From Pelodera strongyloides (lineage: Eukaryota > Nematoda > Chromadorea > Rhabditida > Rhabditidae), in the NCBI GenBank assembly GCA_036852015.1, contig JAANDG010000360.1, positions 82,184 to 146,183 on the forward strand: a DNA stretch of 64,000 bases, in the 5' to 3' direction. A program made the position numbers and the translations under genes. Below the pieces are notes generated by a model. That model saw only the letters and a program-made list of their open reading frames with translations, searched no databases and had not been told where the DNA came from. Of this stretch, positions 42,201 to 54,196 are shown piece by piece. Position 1 is the first letter of the stretch. The number at the start of each line of letters is the position of its first letter.

Positions 42201-42757
42201 ATTCTCGACGGCTATGTCAAGGGCGTCTGGTAAGTTGTTGATGTTGTTTACCTATTTTTTTCCGTCATCAAAGTTATGTGTATGTTTAAGTTTATTGACT
42301 AATTGACTGAAAATTGAAACAACCACAAGACACAAGATAAATCAGGGTAAAAATTCAGTGCGTAAATGGAGGTGGTTGGAGATGGTTTCTTTAGCTTAGT
42401 ACCTTTTTAACAAAACACCATGTTTCGGTGAACTATATTAATTTGGAATTGCTTCCGGAGGTGGTCAAAGAGGTGTGTACCCCTGAATTGAATTTATGTG
42501 TGAAGCTATCGAGCAATGATGTTTGTGGATGTGGCACGGATAATACCTATCCTGACCCCGGTGCAACTTTCTGTATTGTCATAGTGACTATTTCAGGCGG
42601 CTCCGCCTCTCCTCCGTCTCTCGAGAGCGCTTCCCCTGCTTCTGGAGGACCGTCGAGCCCGAGTCCGGCACCACCGATGCGATACTACGATCCATTTGGG
42701 GCAGGAGGACTGTCAGGTTTTGATGGACTTGGATTCAGCAAGCTCAATATTCAGTAG
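36265..42757 (+). CDS. Multi-domain protein with winged-helix-like repeats (Egalitarian/LOTUS-like?)
   Basis: Fourteen exons, 602 residues: 36265-36457, 36792-36912, 37314-37410, 37928-38041, 38319-38404, 38737-38817, 39151-39289, 39610-39748, 40483-40607, 40832-40914, 41140-41280, 41667-41784, 42019-42229 and 42597-42757. A P/G-rich N-terminus is followed by a compact domain (GYGQLTWLSSKAGLITCKDK, FQIKDFCDQ, VGFTLSFQA) that reads like a cold-shock/OB-type fold. Then come two similar blocks: LFRYVGSSSLKRRQFVERRT..LFKL and LLRRGGATAIQSLYDFY...SEFLSLIQSHPWIFALFPNR, resembling the winged helices of Egalitarian or LOTUS proteins. The C-terminal third is S/G/P-rich with a short C-rich knot (CTCRCQCG) and poly-Q. 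The ATG directly follows TTCCTTTCAG. Exon 12 seems to need a GC donor (AAAAG|GCTCGT), the weakest join. I infer a cytoplasmic RNA-regulatory role; the family is not certain. Confidence 0.72.
36933..37123. mobile_element. TTAA-family MITE, copy 5 (intron 2 of the winged-helix gene)
   Basis: Full copy, TTAAAGCGAAATACCGGCCG to CGGCCGGTATTTCGCTTTAA, close to the apparent consensus. Confidence 0.9.
37603..37626. repeat. (GA)n microsatellite
   Basis: Run of GAGAGA in intron 3. Confidence 0.9.
39852..40244. mobile_element. Larger TTAA-flanked element with related ends
   Basis: Starts TTAAAGCGAAATACCACCCC and ends GACCGCTAATTCGCTTTAA, about 390 bases. The first ten bases match the MITE family, but the interior is different and about twice as long. 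No transposase-like frame is visible (the two minus frames are short and compositionally odd). Confidence 0.65.
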
Positions 42758-43552
42758 AGAACCTGACTACGACAACCATGCGAACCAGGAACCCAGTCTG
42801 GTATAGTATCCCTTTTTTTTCGTTGATCTGCCTACGTTCTTGCCAACCTTGAACTTGAGCTTTTATAGAAGAGGAATTCTTTGGTAGGGACGTCTGTTGT
42901 GTAATTTAGCGGTTTCTCGTGATATTTACAGTTTACCCCGTAGTTAACCCTGCCCCTTTGTTGTGTGTGTCTTACTGTATGTTTGTGTGCTGGATTTGCA
43001 CTTTGCACCCACATTTGTGGACGCTATGGAGTGCGTTAACGAATGGATATGGAATTCGTCGAACAGAAACCCTGGACTGAATTCAGGTTTCCTTATTTGA
43101 ATCTTCTTACTTCCAGCGCTTTTTGGTGGCTCTTGTAGCTCACTTGAAGGCTACGGTACTTTGCCATCACTGTTTTTTTTTGGTTGTTGCAATCAGTTTA
43201 GGTGCCCAGAGTTTCGTTTTTCCTACTTAGTATATTAGTTGTCGTTGATTATTGTTTATATTAACTGCCTACTCTTCTTATCTTATTGGTGTCCCAATTA
43301 ACCATTGTGTTGTTTTTGTCTCACTGAATCTACAACGATCATAATCTGGAGTAACTGGTGCCTTGTGATTTTATTTTTTGAATTTTTTTTTATATTTACT
43401 TTTTTGTAGTTAAGAGCAAAGTAACATATTTTGCTTACAGTGAACCCCCTTAATTAACATTTTCCTTTCCATTTACAAGTATAGTTGGGTAGATGTGTTG
43501 AATAGCAGGAGCTGATCGTTCGTGTGGAGTATGAGCGATCACATCGGGTACT

Positions 43553-43601
43553 GTAGGCTTAGGCTTAGGCTTAGGTTTAGGCCTAGGCCTAGGCCTAAGT
43601 C
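43553..43601. repeat. Interstitial TTAGGC array
   Basis: Seven to eight units: GGCTTAGGCTTAGGCTTAGG turning into CCTAGGCCTAGG variants. Matches the nematode telomere unit. Confidence 0.85.
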
Positions 43602-44107
43602 TTGTGCTATTCATATTGCGCAGCACGGTCTTGCTCCCCTATTCATCATATCATATCTTTTAATTATTAGTGCTTAATCGCCCTGTCTCCCTGTAACTCT
43701 CTCTCTTTGTATGTGTCTCTATTTCTCTTCACAAAAACCGCCGAATATATATCTCTCTCAATCTGTCTCACTCTCTCGTCTCGTCGATTCGGGCAATTTA
43801 CACACTCTAGTTTCAAGTCAAAAGTCTTTTCATTCTCTACGTTCTACACGGGCTGCCTTGTCTCTGCATATTAAAACTCAAGTACACCCCCTCATTTATT
43901 ACTGTAGCTTGTATTTTGTAGTTGTTGCCGGGGCGTAAATCGGTGCGTAAAATTGCACATACGGATTAACTCACAATCAGGCTGTCCACTTCAGAGTCTA
44001 GAAAATTTGAATTGTTTCACTGTGTGACTGTAGTAGGCTGTCCTTCACGCGCTTCATTTACGCCCTGGTTGGTTTCCAATTGCTAGAGCAAGGGGTAAAG
44101 TAGTATT

Positions 44108-44171
44108 TGTTTTGGGTTAAAGATAATTACCCCGTTAAAGATAATTACCCCGTTAAAGATAATTACCCCAT
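44108..44171. repeat. 21-base tandem repeat, three copies
   Basis: The unit GTTAAAGATAATTACCCC is repeated with short spacers. Confidence 0.85.
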
Positions 44172-44708
44172 CCCCATTCTAATTGTCTAATTATAAACAC
44201 AACAATTCAATTGCTATGAATTCACTTGTCGAAATGAAACGAGGACTCCTCATATTCAAAAAATGCCTTAACCGTGTCTAGTTACCGTATATATCTATCC
44301 ATTTGATTGTGATTTATTATTATTATTGATTTTTTGTATGTATGTTTGTTTGTTTGTTTGTCACTCACTGTGCTCCTGCTTACTAGACTTGTCGCTTCCG
44401 ATTTTAGGCTTCAAATCAATGTTGAAAAATTCAAATTATCCGCTAGTAGGAAGAAAATTGTAGTTTGTACTTTTGTACGTACCGTACCCTATCAATTTCT
44501 CAATTCACTACAGCACTCTCAGGGGGAGCGCGGGATTGAATATTTTTTTTAAAATGTTTCCGATAATATACGTGTTCATTGTTTTGTTTATCATTATTAT
44601 TATCATTTATCCAATGTTGCTAGTCGCCAGCCACCATTTGATACTGAACCCAGTTAGTTTTTCTCATTTTTTTTTGTTACTTTTTAGTTTTACCCCCATT
44701 TTTAGTGT

Positions 44709-44891
44709 ATTAAAGCGAAGTACCGGCCGGTTTTTGAAACACATCGAGTAGACCAGCATTCTTATGCAGCTTATGCAAATGAACAAAAATTAGAATAAAA
44801 AATCGAGCTAAATTCGAGCATGTTAGCATAAATACGTAAGAATTCCGTTGTCCACGATGCATTTCAGAAAACGGCCGGTATTTGGCTTTAA
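44709..44891. mobile_element. TTAA-family MITE, copy 6
   Basis: TTAAAGCGAAGTACCGGCCG to CGGCCGGTATTTGGCTTTAA, full core. Confidence 0.88.
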
Positions 44892-45284
44892 GACATGCAC
44901 TAACAATCCAATTGAATAATTTTAAGTACAGTTTAATAATCGCTGTAGTATTATGAAATAGAGAGCGATCTTTTCCCTTTAAATATAATTTTCCTTTTGA
45001 GCCTGCTCGTCTTACCGTAAACCAAACGATTGAGCTTACACCACACTCAGAATTCGAGTATACACATTTTATTGATTTTTTTTGCTGTTGTTTTGCATTT
45101 ATCGATTATGTTTGTGAATGTGCTCTACTCTGAGTTTATACATTTCTACTCTTCTAGTGCCAAAGCTGTCCCCTTTTTTGAATATTGGTATTTGATGAGA
45201 TTATGTATTGATAGTTTCTGACTCTGATCTGACGAGACGTGAAGGAGGGGCGTTATTGAATGGAAACGTTGTTTCTTAGTTTTA

Positions 45285-45384
45285 TTAAAGCGGTACGGCA
45301 CGCGGGTTTGAATTTGTACTGGACACTGGTGCCTCAGTGCTCCCGCCAAAGAAATTAGCATACCACGTGTTTATACCGCTTTAA
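45285..45384. mobile_element. Short TTAA element, TTAAAGCGGTA subfamily
   Basis: One hundred bases bounded by TTAAAGCGGTACGGCACG and GTGTTTATACCGCTTTAA. Single-ended relatives start at about 46816 (TTAAAGCGGTATGGTACC) and 60352 (GTAAAGCGGTATGACACATG). Confidence 0.75.
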
Positions 45385-46863
45385 CTTCAAAGCCTTTGAT
45401 ATTCAAGAATAAGAATGCCTCTCTTTCTTTTTGCAGTATGCTAATTGCTAGACTCTTTCTGCATCGTTTAGTGTAGCCGGCAAGTATGGGGTGGGAGCCT
45501 ACTGTAGTTCACTTGTGATTGTGTGCTGTACTGTAGTTACGTACATGCACATGTACAGTAAGCTTCTGCTCATGCCACGCCCCCTCGTCGATCTATACCC
45601 CCTCTCCTAGCCGCGTTATCTCTCAACTCAAGCAAGGTGGTTTTTCTTTATGAAACTTGTCACAGTACACACTTTCTGCGATTCCGGGCAATTATTGATT
45701 CCTTGATTTTATTGATGGTTTTCAGTGTGACGTCACAGTTTCATTTTATTCCAGCATTCCTAGGAAATAGTTTGTGTGCCACGAGGTTCAGATTTAGTTT
45801 AAATTTAAATTTGAGAAGTCCAGTGCGTCATGCGGTGTATGAAGCGAAAATGAGTGAAACTGTGAAGCCATACCTGGTTTAACATACCAGTTATTTTTAG
45901 TCGAAATTAGATTAATTTCCTTCTTTTTTGTTTTCGTTATCTGCCCCCGTAAGTCTATTCTGATGCTGAAATCGGTAATGTATTGTCGAAGTCCTCGTAA
46001 CCCAAATTGCGTGTGCCCTTTACTTTTTTATTTTATTTTATTTTGTTTTGAGTTTTAATGTTAATTTTAATCCAAGTGTATGTATTTTGCTTTCTGGTTA
46101 TGTGGTTATGGATATTGATTTCCCCACTTTGCTATTTTTTATTTTTTTTATTACTTTTTTTGTTTAAAATGTGAAATCAGGTAAAATATGAACATTTGCC
46201 GCGTGGTTCCCCAAGCCCTTCGCTCTCATAAAACGACGTGATTTGTGCACTTGCTGTCGATACGTGACTTTACTTTAATGATAGATTCGTATGTGATGAT
46301 GATGCAATTTTGTGTATTTTTTAAAGTTTTTATACTCGATTTTTGTGAGAAAAATGTGAAAATCCAAAAAAAATGTGGTTTAGTGGCGGAGGTTTCTAAA
46401 TTTTTGAGTTTTTGATGTTTTTTTTTTATAAATTAGAACGCCACTAGACTAATGAGGTTACAGGAAGTGGGATGCACAGGGATATATATTATTTAGTGTA
46501 GATAATATTACATAACTTATTGTGTGTATCCGAAAATGCAAACATGTTTTGCCGTCAAGTAGATTGGGTAGTTGCGTTTGTGAATGTCTTAAATTAGTAT
46601 TCTAGAATAACTTGGTTAGGACCTGTGCGTTTGGCTTCTTGTTCCTTTTGGTCGTAACCCAGACCCGTGTTTCTCTTGTGCTTATTTATTTAGCAACTGG
46701 TGCAGTATTCGGCTCTCTCAGTTCTTTGATCATGACGAGTAAACTTGAAATCGTCCCCTGTTTTTTTTCTTGCGTTGGCTGCATTATTTGGGAAGGATTA
46801 GGGATCTGTGCTTTTTAAAGCGGTATGGTACCGGGTTTAGAAGCACGTATGTGTGATTGTGAA

Positions 46864-46932
46864 GTTCTGTGCCAGTGCCAAACCAGGTCTAGATCAGGTC
46901 CAAGTCAGGTCCAGATCAGGTCCAGATCTTCA
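46864..46932. repeat. 12-base tandem repeat CAGGTCCAGAT
   Basis: About five units of AGGTCCAGATC with small changes. Confidence 0.8.
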
Positions 46933-48291
46933 GGTATTGCAACCAATTGTCCCCGGCCCCGTTTTTCTGCCTGAATTCTCATGTTACTGTAATATTCCTT
47001 ATTGGGAATAATTGTTTTGTTGGGGAATATCTCCCTGGGAAGTTCCGAATTGGGAAATTTATAGTATACCTGAGAATTTGGGTGATTGTGATTATTTTCA
47101 TGTTGTGTTATGTTTTTCTCTACGATTTTTTTTTGTATTTTTGTTTATTGGCCTCAGTTTGCCATGCGTGCGTACATACTACACTGTGTTGCCATTCCCC
47201 CCGTATCACTTACGCTAGAACGACTAATTGCTCACACACGATGTGTATTCTCATACATATACCCACACACTCATGTGCACATATGTATATGTGCATATGT
47301 ACTAGAGATTGGTTTGTATAGATGGTGACCCTGTTTATGTGCCTGCACATGTATGATCATTGCAAGGCAATATGTGAATGGGCACATGAGTATGGTCACA
47401 CATTTCTTATTGTTTTTGTATTGTATTACAGTACTCTATGTCTTGATAATCGCAAGTACGTGTCTTCCTGTACTCTTAACTAGCCAACAATGAGTTTTCT
47501 CGGTTTCTCGTTTTCCCTTGATCCCTTGGTGTTATTGATTTATTGATTTTTTTTGTGCTTTGCATTTTTATGTATTCGTTCGTGTAATTTGTTGCCTTGT
47601 AGTAGTTTTATAGTAGCAGACTTACCGGCTATTACTCTCTTTCTCTCTTTCCAATATTTTATGTCATAATCGATTTTCTTGGTTTTGCCTTTTGCTTTGA
47701 CTACCGAAAATGTTCTCACAGTATATTACGTGATCATTGATTATTTTGATAATCCGAATTGTGCATTGATTTGTATCCGTATACCAAAGTTTATCATGAT
47801 ATGTTCCCAGTTTACCCCCCTGCACAAGAAGCTCAGCTAACCTTTGTCCTGTGGCAATATACAGTTTGTTTTTTGATTTGGATTGATTATTGATTTTTTA
47901 ATGATATTGATTGATTTGTAGTCTGTAGTGATCCGTTATCAGTGTAATAGTAGCTCACCTCCGAAGGCTTGTCTAACTAAAGGATATTTTAATTGCCTCT
48001 AGAGTTATTGCGTGCCGTCTAAGGGTCTAAGCCAACTAAACTTTAAATTTCCTTACTACTTTTATGGGCGACTTTATTATTATTTTAACAGTACACATTT
48101 TTGTTGTGGAATCTGTGACATACTTTTTGATATCGTGGTTTTATGGTATACTCTCTCTGTCTCTTTTCGCTACTGTATATTTCTAGCTTGTTTCGTGTCT
48201 AGTGTTTGTAGTTGTTGTGCAAATTAAGGCTTGCTCTAGTAGCGAGACTTTATTGGAGAGGTTCGGAGGGGGACTTTGAAGTCATGCAAGA

Positions 48292-48315
48292 CTAAGGCTT
48301 AGGCTTAGGCTTAAC
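48292..48315. repeat. Short TTAGGC tract
   Basis: CTAAGGCTTAGGCTTAGGCT, then TAAC. Confidence 0.8.
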
Positions 48316-49384
48316 TTGAAAGGATACTGTAGCTAGTCGAAGTTGCTTCCCGCGGACCTGCCCATGCCACTTTGTATAAATCAGATCGATTGTTTGATTT
48401 GTTTTGGACGCTCGGTTATATTACGAGCACGAGGCGGTTATTGATTTTTGTTGATCGAAAGTTGCAAAACCAATCGATAACCGGATTCGTCCCACTGTGT
48501 ATTTTTCCCTTGATTTCCATGCGTTTATTGATTTACTCAACTATCATTAGCAGCCTGTCGATTAACTGATTTGCATATTGTTTGTTGGGTGAAAGTTGTT
48601 TATGTGTGAAATAGAAAAGAGTTGATGGCAGGCTTTGAGTGTACTGTATACTTTAAACAAATGTGACGATTGTATGTTGTTTTTGTGTACTCTACTTTAT
48701 GATTTGTTTGGAATTCAATAAACGTTTGATGATCAAAGTTGTACTATTTGAACGGAAGCTTATTTTGCTGGGTACGGTACTTTGAGTGAAGTTCATTATT
48801 TGGGAGTTGAGGTTTAAGTTTTGGATTTCGTCGGTGGATATTGTTATAGTAATATAATAATTATAGATTTTGTAATATGACATAATATATTATATATTTA
48901 TATTAGTGCGGATATTATAAATTCATAAAAAGCCTATAATAGGCTCAGCGATCAGACTTGCCATAAATCTTTATTAAAGGGTAACAGGGGTGGATAACGG
49001 TTATGTCTGCTCGAATATGGGGGGCACCAGGCCACTCTGCCACTCTGGCGACTTCGGGGATTCTTCTCCTCTGCGACGTTGACACCGCTCCACAAATAGC
49101 CTCTAGGGCTCAGCCGCAGGGACGGTTAAGGACTGCCGACCTCAGGAACAAAAGCTGGGACTTTGTCCAGCTAGTAGATATGTAGCAAGTAAGATAACTC
49201 CCCTTCTAGACCGGGAGTATATATACGTTTCTAACCATTCCAATTATGTCTACAATGTCTGTCGAGTGTCGTAAACAACTAATTAGTATATGCTGGATCA
49301 TTAATGTCTAGCTGTTTGATTGTACGTTTCATACAGTTGCAACGTATAGTTGCAACAGGTATTGATTTTGTAATATAACATAAT

Positions 49385-49470
49385 AATAATTAATAATAAT
49401 TTATTGACACATTATATAAAATATATAAGTGTGCATCATATAAATGATGATGAGAAGGTTGGCAAATTAA
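49385..49470 (-). mobile_element. LINE-tail relic, diverged relative
   Basis: Read on the minus strand: CTTCTCATCATCATTTATAT, then GATGCACACTTATATATTTT and a TTATTA-rich end, similar to the LINE 3' end CTTCATCATATTATTTGATG. More diverged than the fragment at 24127. Confidence 0.6.
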
Positions 49471-50431
49471 GCCACATCTAACGATTAGCTTGAGGTTCGT
49501 TTATATGAAAAAGCAAAGTAACACCTTGCAACAAATCAATTACCAATAAGATTGAGTGTTTCGCCATAGTTGATTTTTTTTGAATTTTCGTGCATTACCT
49601 CAGGAAATAAAACAATAACATAACACACACAATAGTGAATTATAAGATAAATCTATATACTACGGCATGCCTAAGAATAGTTTCTACCTAGCCACCTTTC
49701 TCAAATTCTAGCATCCGTAATATACCTCCACCCGCAGTAATTCGAATGCGCTATGCACGAAAATTCATATACCGCACATGGTAGTTTTTGTGGATAAGCC
49801 ACAAGCGTGATACTCAAGGATACAGGTAAAATGATTAAATACAAGTTTGCTTCATGAGTTGTTCACTGAGGTTGGTTCCATACATACATGTTTGCACATG
49901 TTTGATTCTGATATAATTCTTTTAGAACGCAGATAAACATAACAAATACGATTCGATGTAGATAACAGTTGAAAATAGATACGAAACGAAATAACAGAGG
50001 TGAAAGTAAATATGATATTTAGGTTTCTTCGTGACTTTTCCATGATGTAGATGTAGCTGCAAACTCTAATGGCCGTTTTTAGAAGATTTCTAAATGAATG
50101 TGATGATTAATTCGTTCTTGGAATATAGGTATATTCCCTAAACCCGACTGTGATATCATTTTCTTCGAAACTATTTAGAATTTGAGTGATGTCTGACGAT
50201 TTCAATAGCCTTTTAAATGTTTTAGAATCATGTGCCTTTAGCAATTATATATTATATATATTATATATTATATATTTATTATATATTAATAATTATATAT
50301 TATATATTTATATTAGTGCGGATATTATAAATTTTAGTAAAGGAATTAGTTGGATTGCTCTAATTCTGTTTTATGTGGTGCCTCTGATAATATGGATGCT
50401 AGGTATACTATATACTGTACTATGACTGTAG

Positions 50432-52177
50432 ATGGCAGCTCGTGGTCTAGGATTCTTCGAGAAGATTGCCGTGAACCTGGGCGCAATCTACAGACACCAG
50501 GCTGCGCAGTTTCCGAGAAGGTTTGATATTGACTGATATGGAACTTAGATAGTTATTCTATTCATTAAAGCGAAATACCAGCCGGTTTTTGAAACGCAGT
50601 GGACAACTGAATTCTTACGTATTTATGCAAGGTTGCTCGAATTTAGCTCGATTTTTTATTCTAATTTTTGTCATTTGCATAGGATGCATAAGAATGCTGG
50701 TGTACTCGATGTGTTGCAAAAACCGGCCGGTATTTCGCTTTAAGTGCTATTTTTTATCACTGTGTAGAAAGAACAGACCGACACAACGACACAGTAAAAT
50801 CGATGAAACTTTCATAGTAACTTTCACAAAAGGAGTTTTGAATGTGTAAATTATTTGAGTCCGCAATTCTTTGTTTGTCAATGTTTTATAGATCTGCTCT
50901 TCTTCGTGGTGTCTGGGAGAAGGAGGTAAAGCCGCCGACGAGCACTGATCTTCCGGCAATTAAGGTATGGTTTTATGTCGATGTTTCTAGATGTGGATAT
51001 GTTTACGTGTGCGCGCATTTGTGTGTGCTTCTGTTGTGTGAGCGCGTGTGTGTGCGCACAGACAGAACGTGTAAGTGGATCTGAGAATGTGCGTGTATGT
51101 TTTTGTGTGCCCATATTGGAGTCTGCGTGTATATGGATATGTATGTACCCGTTATAGGTCTAAGTGCGTGTTTGTGGATGTGTGCGTATTCGCGCACATG
51201 TGTGCCCGTGGCATGTGTGTATATGTACACGTGTGCGCGCATATGTGTGTGCCCGTGTGTGTGGATATGTATACATGCGCGCGCACATATGTGCTTGTGT
51301 TGTGTGTGCCTATGTGTATGCGCGATGTGTGTATGTGCGCGGATGTGTACGTGCGCGGATGTGTACCTGCGCGCGCACATGTGTTGCGTGTGCCCGTGTG
51401 TGTGGATATGTTTACGTGGGGGCGCATATGTTATGTGCGTGGGTGCATGTGCGCATATGTGCATGTGTGTATGTGCGCGTATGTGCATGTGCTTGCGGTG
51501 TGTGGATCCGTGTACACGTGCGTACATATGTTTGTGCTTGCATGCGTGCTAGCTATGTACTGTTTCTTTTCAGGCCGATTGGGCGCGCCTACTCACCGCC
51601 ATTCAATCTGGAAGCTGCAGACAACTTACTTTGGGACAATCCCTGGTTTACGCTGGAGTTTTCCTTGAGGTTGGGTTTTTGGCTTGCGTAAAATTTGAGA
51701 TGACTCGATTCCGTTTCGTACATTTATAGCCAGTGTTGTACAAGGAACACTGTACAAGGATTCTTCAAAATTACCTTTAGATTTACATTAAAGGTTTATT
51801 TATAAATCAACCTCGATATGTGTATGCCATTTATACGCGGGATTTTTTGCACTACCTGAGGCCGTATTCATCAACACACAGGGAGCCCTCCCTAGGCTCA
51901 CGAGCGCTCTGAATCTCTTTTGCTCTCGCACTCTCTACTCCCTGGGGAGGCCGTGGAGGTCTCCCTGCATGTAGGTGAATACGGCCTCTGACCTTGGGAA
52001 CTTTAGAAGTAAGGTGAGTTCGTTCAACAAATATATCAATATCTATCTATCTCTCAGGTATGCGCCTGGTTCTTCGTTGGTGAGATGATTGGACGTCGCA
52101 ATGCGGTTGGATACCTTGTGCCTGCGGATTATGTCAGCAAGGAGACAAGGGATAAGGCTAAGGCTCTTAAGAATTAG
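50432..52177 (+). CDS. ATP5MG: Mitochondrial ATP synthase subunit g
   Basis: Small inner-membrane subunit of the F1Fo ATP synthase that helps hold dimers. Four exons: 50432-50520, 50892-50964, 51574-51669 and 52058-52177, in phase, 125 residues. Family features are VKPPTSTDLPAIK (VELVPPTPAEIP in human), ADWARLLTAIQSG, QLTLGQSLVYAG, and the membrane helix with WFFVGEMIGRR near residues 90-100 (FYVGEIIGKR in human) with the conserved glycines. After GYLVPADYVSKE it has a charged tail of about 15 residues that I associate with nematode versions. ATG immediately follows TGACTGTAG. Intron 2 contains a 560-base GT-rich tract; introns 1 and 3 contain MITEs. Confidence 0.9.
50565..50743. mobile_element. 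TTAA-family MITE, copy 7 (ATP5MG intron 1)
   Basis: TTAAAGCGAAATACCAGCCG to CCGGCCGGTATTTCGCTTTAA, inserted in the opposite orientation of its core (GAATTCTTACGTATTTATGC first). Confidence 0.9.
50990..51555. repeat. 560-base GT/GC alternating tract
   Basis: Degenerate TGTGTG/GCGCGC/CATATG sequence, nearly all alternating purine-pyrimidine, in ATP5MG intron 2. Long stop-free frames on both strands here are a by-product of composition and are not genes. Confidence 0.92.
51858..51988. mobile_element. Inverted-repeat element, relative of the second MITE family
   Basis: Ends GAGGCCGTATTCA (51858-51870) and TGAATACGGCCTC (51976-51988) are perfectly complementary; the interior contains GGGAGCCCTCCC. 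It lies in ATP5MG intron 3. Confidence 0.8.
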
Positions 52178-54196
52178 GATTGGGAAGGGATTTACTAGGA
52201 ATAGCTTTATTATCAGTCGTAAAATTATCCTTAGCTTTATAGTTTGATTGTGTTTATGCTTACTAGTAGTTCAAGAGCGCTTTATAGGTACTTGTTTAGT
52301 CTCATAGAGTGAGTTAATGTAGTTGTTTTTATGAGGGTATTTCATATTATGCCTATAAAGCGTCGGATTGAGTGGTTTTAACCAATGATGTTTTATAGGT
52401 CTTTTTTTCGGGTTGTGTTATTTTATTTAATCGGTGTGATCTCGCGCTTCGTGGTTTCTGATATAAAATCCTTTTTTTATAAAATATTTTTTTTCATGGC
52501 GTATGGAAGCAAGGAGTGTTACAGTGTACACAAAAATACGTTATGTAAGATCATAGGATACACGATGTGCATATGGTCATTGAATAATTACAAACAGTTT
52601 CATCCTGCAACAGTACATTCCTAAGCCACTACAGTTTTCGCCCACAGTACTTTTGTAGATGATTTTTGAAGATGTAGGTTATGTGAAGAAGCAACTGGAT
52701 TGTTGGAGTAATAGAAAGAGGTGTGACTTCTTGGGACTTCCGCACCTTCAAAACCACGGTTAAATCCAAGAGCACAGTAAATGAGTGCACCTCCTCCTTT
52801 GTAAAACCTCATTTGTTGAGGAGAGGCGCATCCGAAGTACGAAAACCACAGTTCCTTCGCCACATACCATTGTTATACCTAGGGTTTCGCCGCGCACCAC
52901 CCGCAATTCGTCAGTGAAGCCATGCTTTCGGCACAAAGACACCGGTAAACCACTACTCCAGAGCACAATAAATATGAGTAAGGAAACGACAATTGTTTTA
53001 AAGGGTTGGCGAGTCGTCAGCATCATCTCTCGCCTCTCCAGCGTAGAAAGTGAGAGTCAGAACTGAAAGAAAACAAATTAAACAATTTAGAACGCGTAAA
53101 TCAATGAAGAAAGATGTTCGGCGAGTACGCCCTATCTTGAAGGTTTTCGTAAAGGACTGGCGAAGGCTGTACGAGATGGAGGAGCACTGGATGTCTGCGT
53201 GTGTACTATGTTCCTCATTCGCAGTTTAGCGTTAATCGTAATCCCACGTTTCCTCCCAAACAAGCGGGAAACGCGGGATTCTGTTCTTAGTGCGAGCGCT
53301 AATTAGGGGCCTTGCCGCTAACACAAGGCCTTGCCTAATGTTTAATTGCGGGACATGATTGGCTAATCTGTCAGGAAACATGCGACTTTTCTTATTGCGT
53401 GGGATTGGGTGTTAGCCTGCCAGGAAACGCGGGATTTATTTTTGTTTCGCGGGAAACGTGCAGTAGAAGAACAGAGTATGTGTGTGTGCGTATGCGTGTG
53501 TATGTGTATGAGCGTGTGTGTGCGTGTGCATGTGTGCGTGTGTGCGCGCGTGTGTGTAGAGTAGGTAGGTCTATGAGCTCAAGCCTAGACTTACAATAGG
53601 CTTCATGCAACAAGAATAAAAATTGTTTACCACGAGCCAAATTAGCTTGCTTCAAACGTGAGAAATGCAACTCGGAAATGGTTTTGCAACATTTTTATAT
53701 TAACAGCGAAAAAGACGGTAGCAATAAGCTGTTTAATGATTCTTTTCTTGGCCAATTTTCTCACGATCTCGAATCTTTAAGAACGCTTTATTACAGTTTA
53801 TAGGTGTTCAGTAGCGACAAAATTGCAAACATTTAGGCAAACAATTGCAAACATTCCAGAAATATAACTCCCACGATTTGCAGAGATTTTCTAAGTGATT
53901 TTGTTTATTGCAGTAACACTGTTTTCGTTAGTATTCTAGTTTTTTGTTGTTAGAATATTGTGTATAATGTTCACCTGGTTCACTATCAATGGTGGCATTA
54001 ATGTAGTTGCTAACGCTGCGAACTGTGACAAGTACGTGGGTTCGAGTCCTGCTACCCTAATTTTCTGTATTTGATAGTTCTAATTTATCGTTTACCAATG
54101 GTAAACCAATAGGCACCATTGGTGGCATTACGCTGATCGTACAAATGGTATACCAGTGATACTATTATTATACTTGACCACCTTTAGATAAACTGG
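52178..54196. other. Interval with one doubtful gene
   Basis: Apart from the possible secreted-protein gene on the minus strand, it contains a GT microsatellite (53477-53560) and a tRNA-like sequence (about 53990-54056, B box GGTTCGAGTCC). Nothing else is supported. Confidence 0.4.
52621..53061 (-). CDS. Possible small secreted protein, frame unresolved
   Basis: On the minus strand a strong acceptor (TTGTTTTCTTTCAG) lies 41 bases before an ATG. The frame from 53026 encodes a signal-peptide-like start (FKTIVVSLLIFIVLWSSGLP) and then CRKHGFTDELRVVRGE, stopping at 52760. A second minus frame overlaps it (FSYFGCASPQQMRFYKGGG, ALIYCALGF) and runs to 52621. A splice donor-like ATG|GTATGT lies at their junction, but I could not find a convincing acceptor, so an intron or a frameshift is equally possible. 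No family recognised. Confidence 0.35.

Larger units (their letters stand above)
42758..50431. other. Long interval without a gene that I can support
   Basis: About 7.7 kb. Contents seen: TTAGGC tracts (43553-43601, 48292-48315), a 21-base tandem repeat (44108-44171), TTAA elements (44709-44891, 45285-45384, left end only at about 46816), a 12-base repeat (46864-46932), a LINE-tail relic (49385-49470), a 38-base dispersed repeat (48886 and 50295), and no convincing exon. Regulatory sequence or a distant intron is possible. Confidence 0.45.

Noticed and set aside
51003..51691. Five long overlapping open frames on both strands (150-197 codons)
   Set aside because: They arise from the GT/GC alternating tract inside an ATP5MG intron; composition is almost only V, C, R, M, Y or H, T, A, with no splice or start support.
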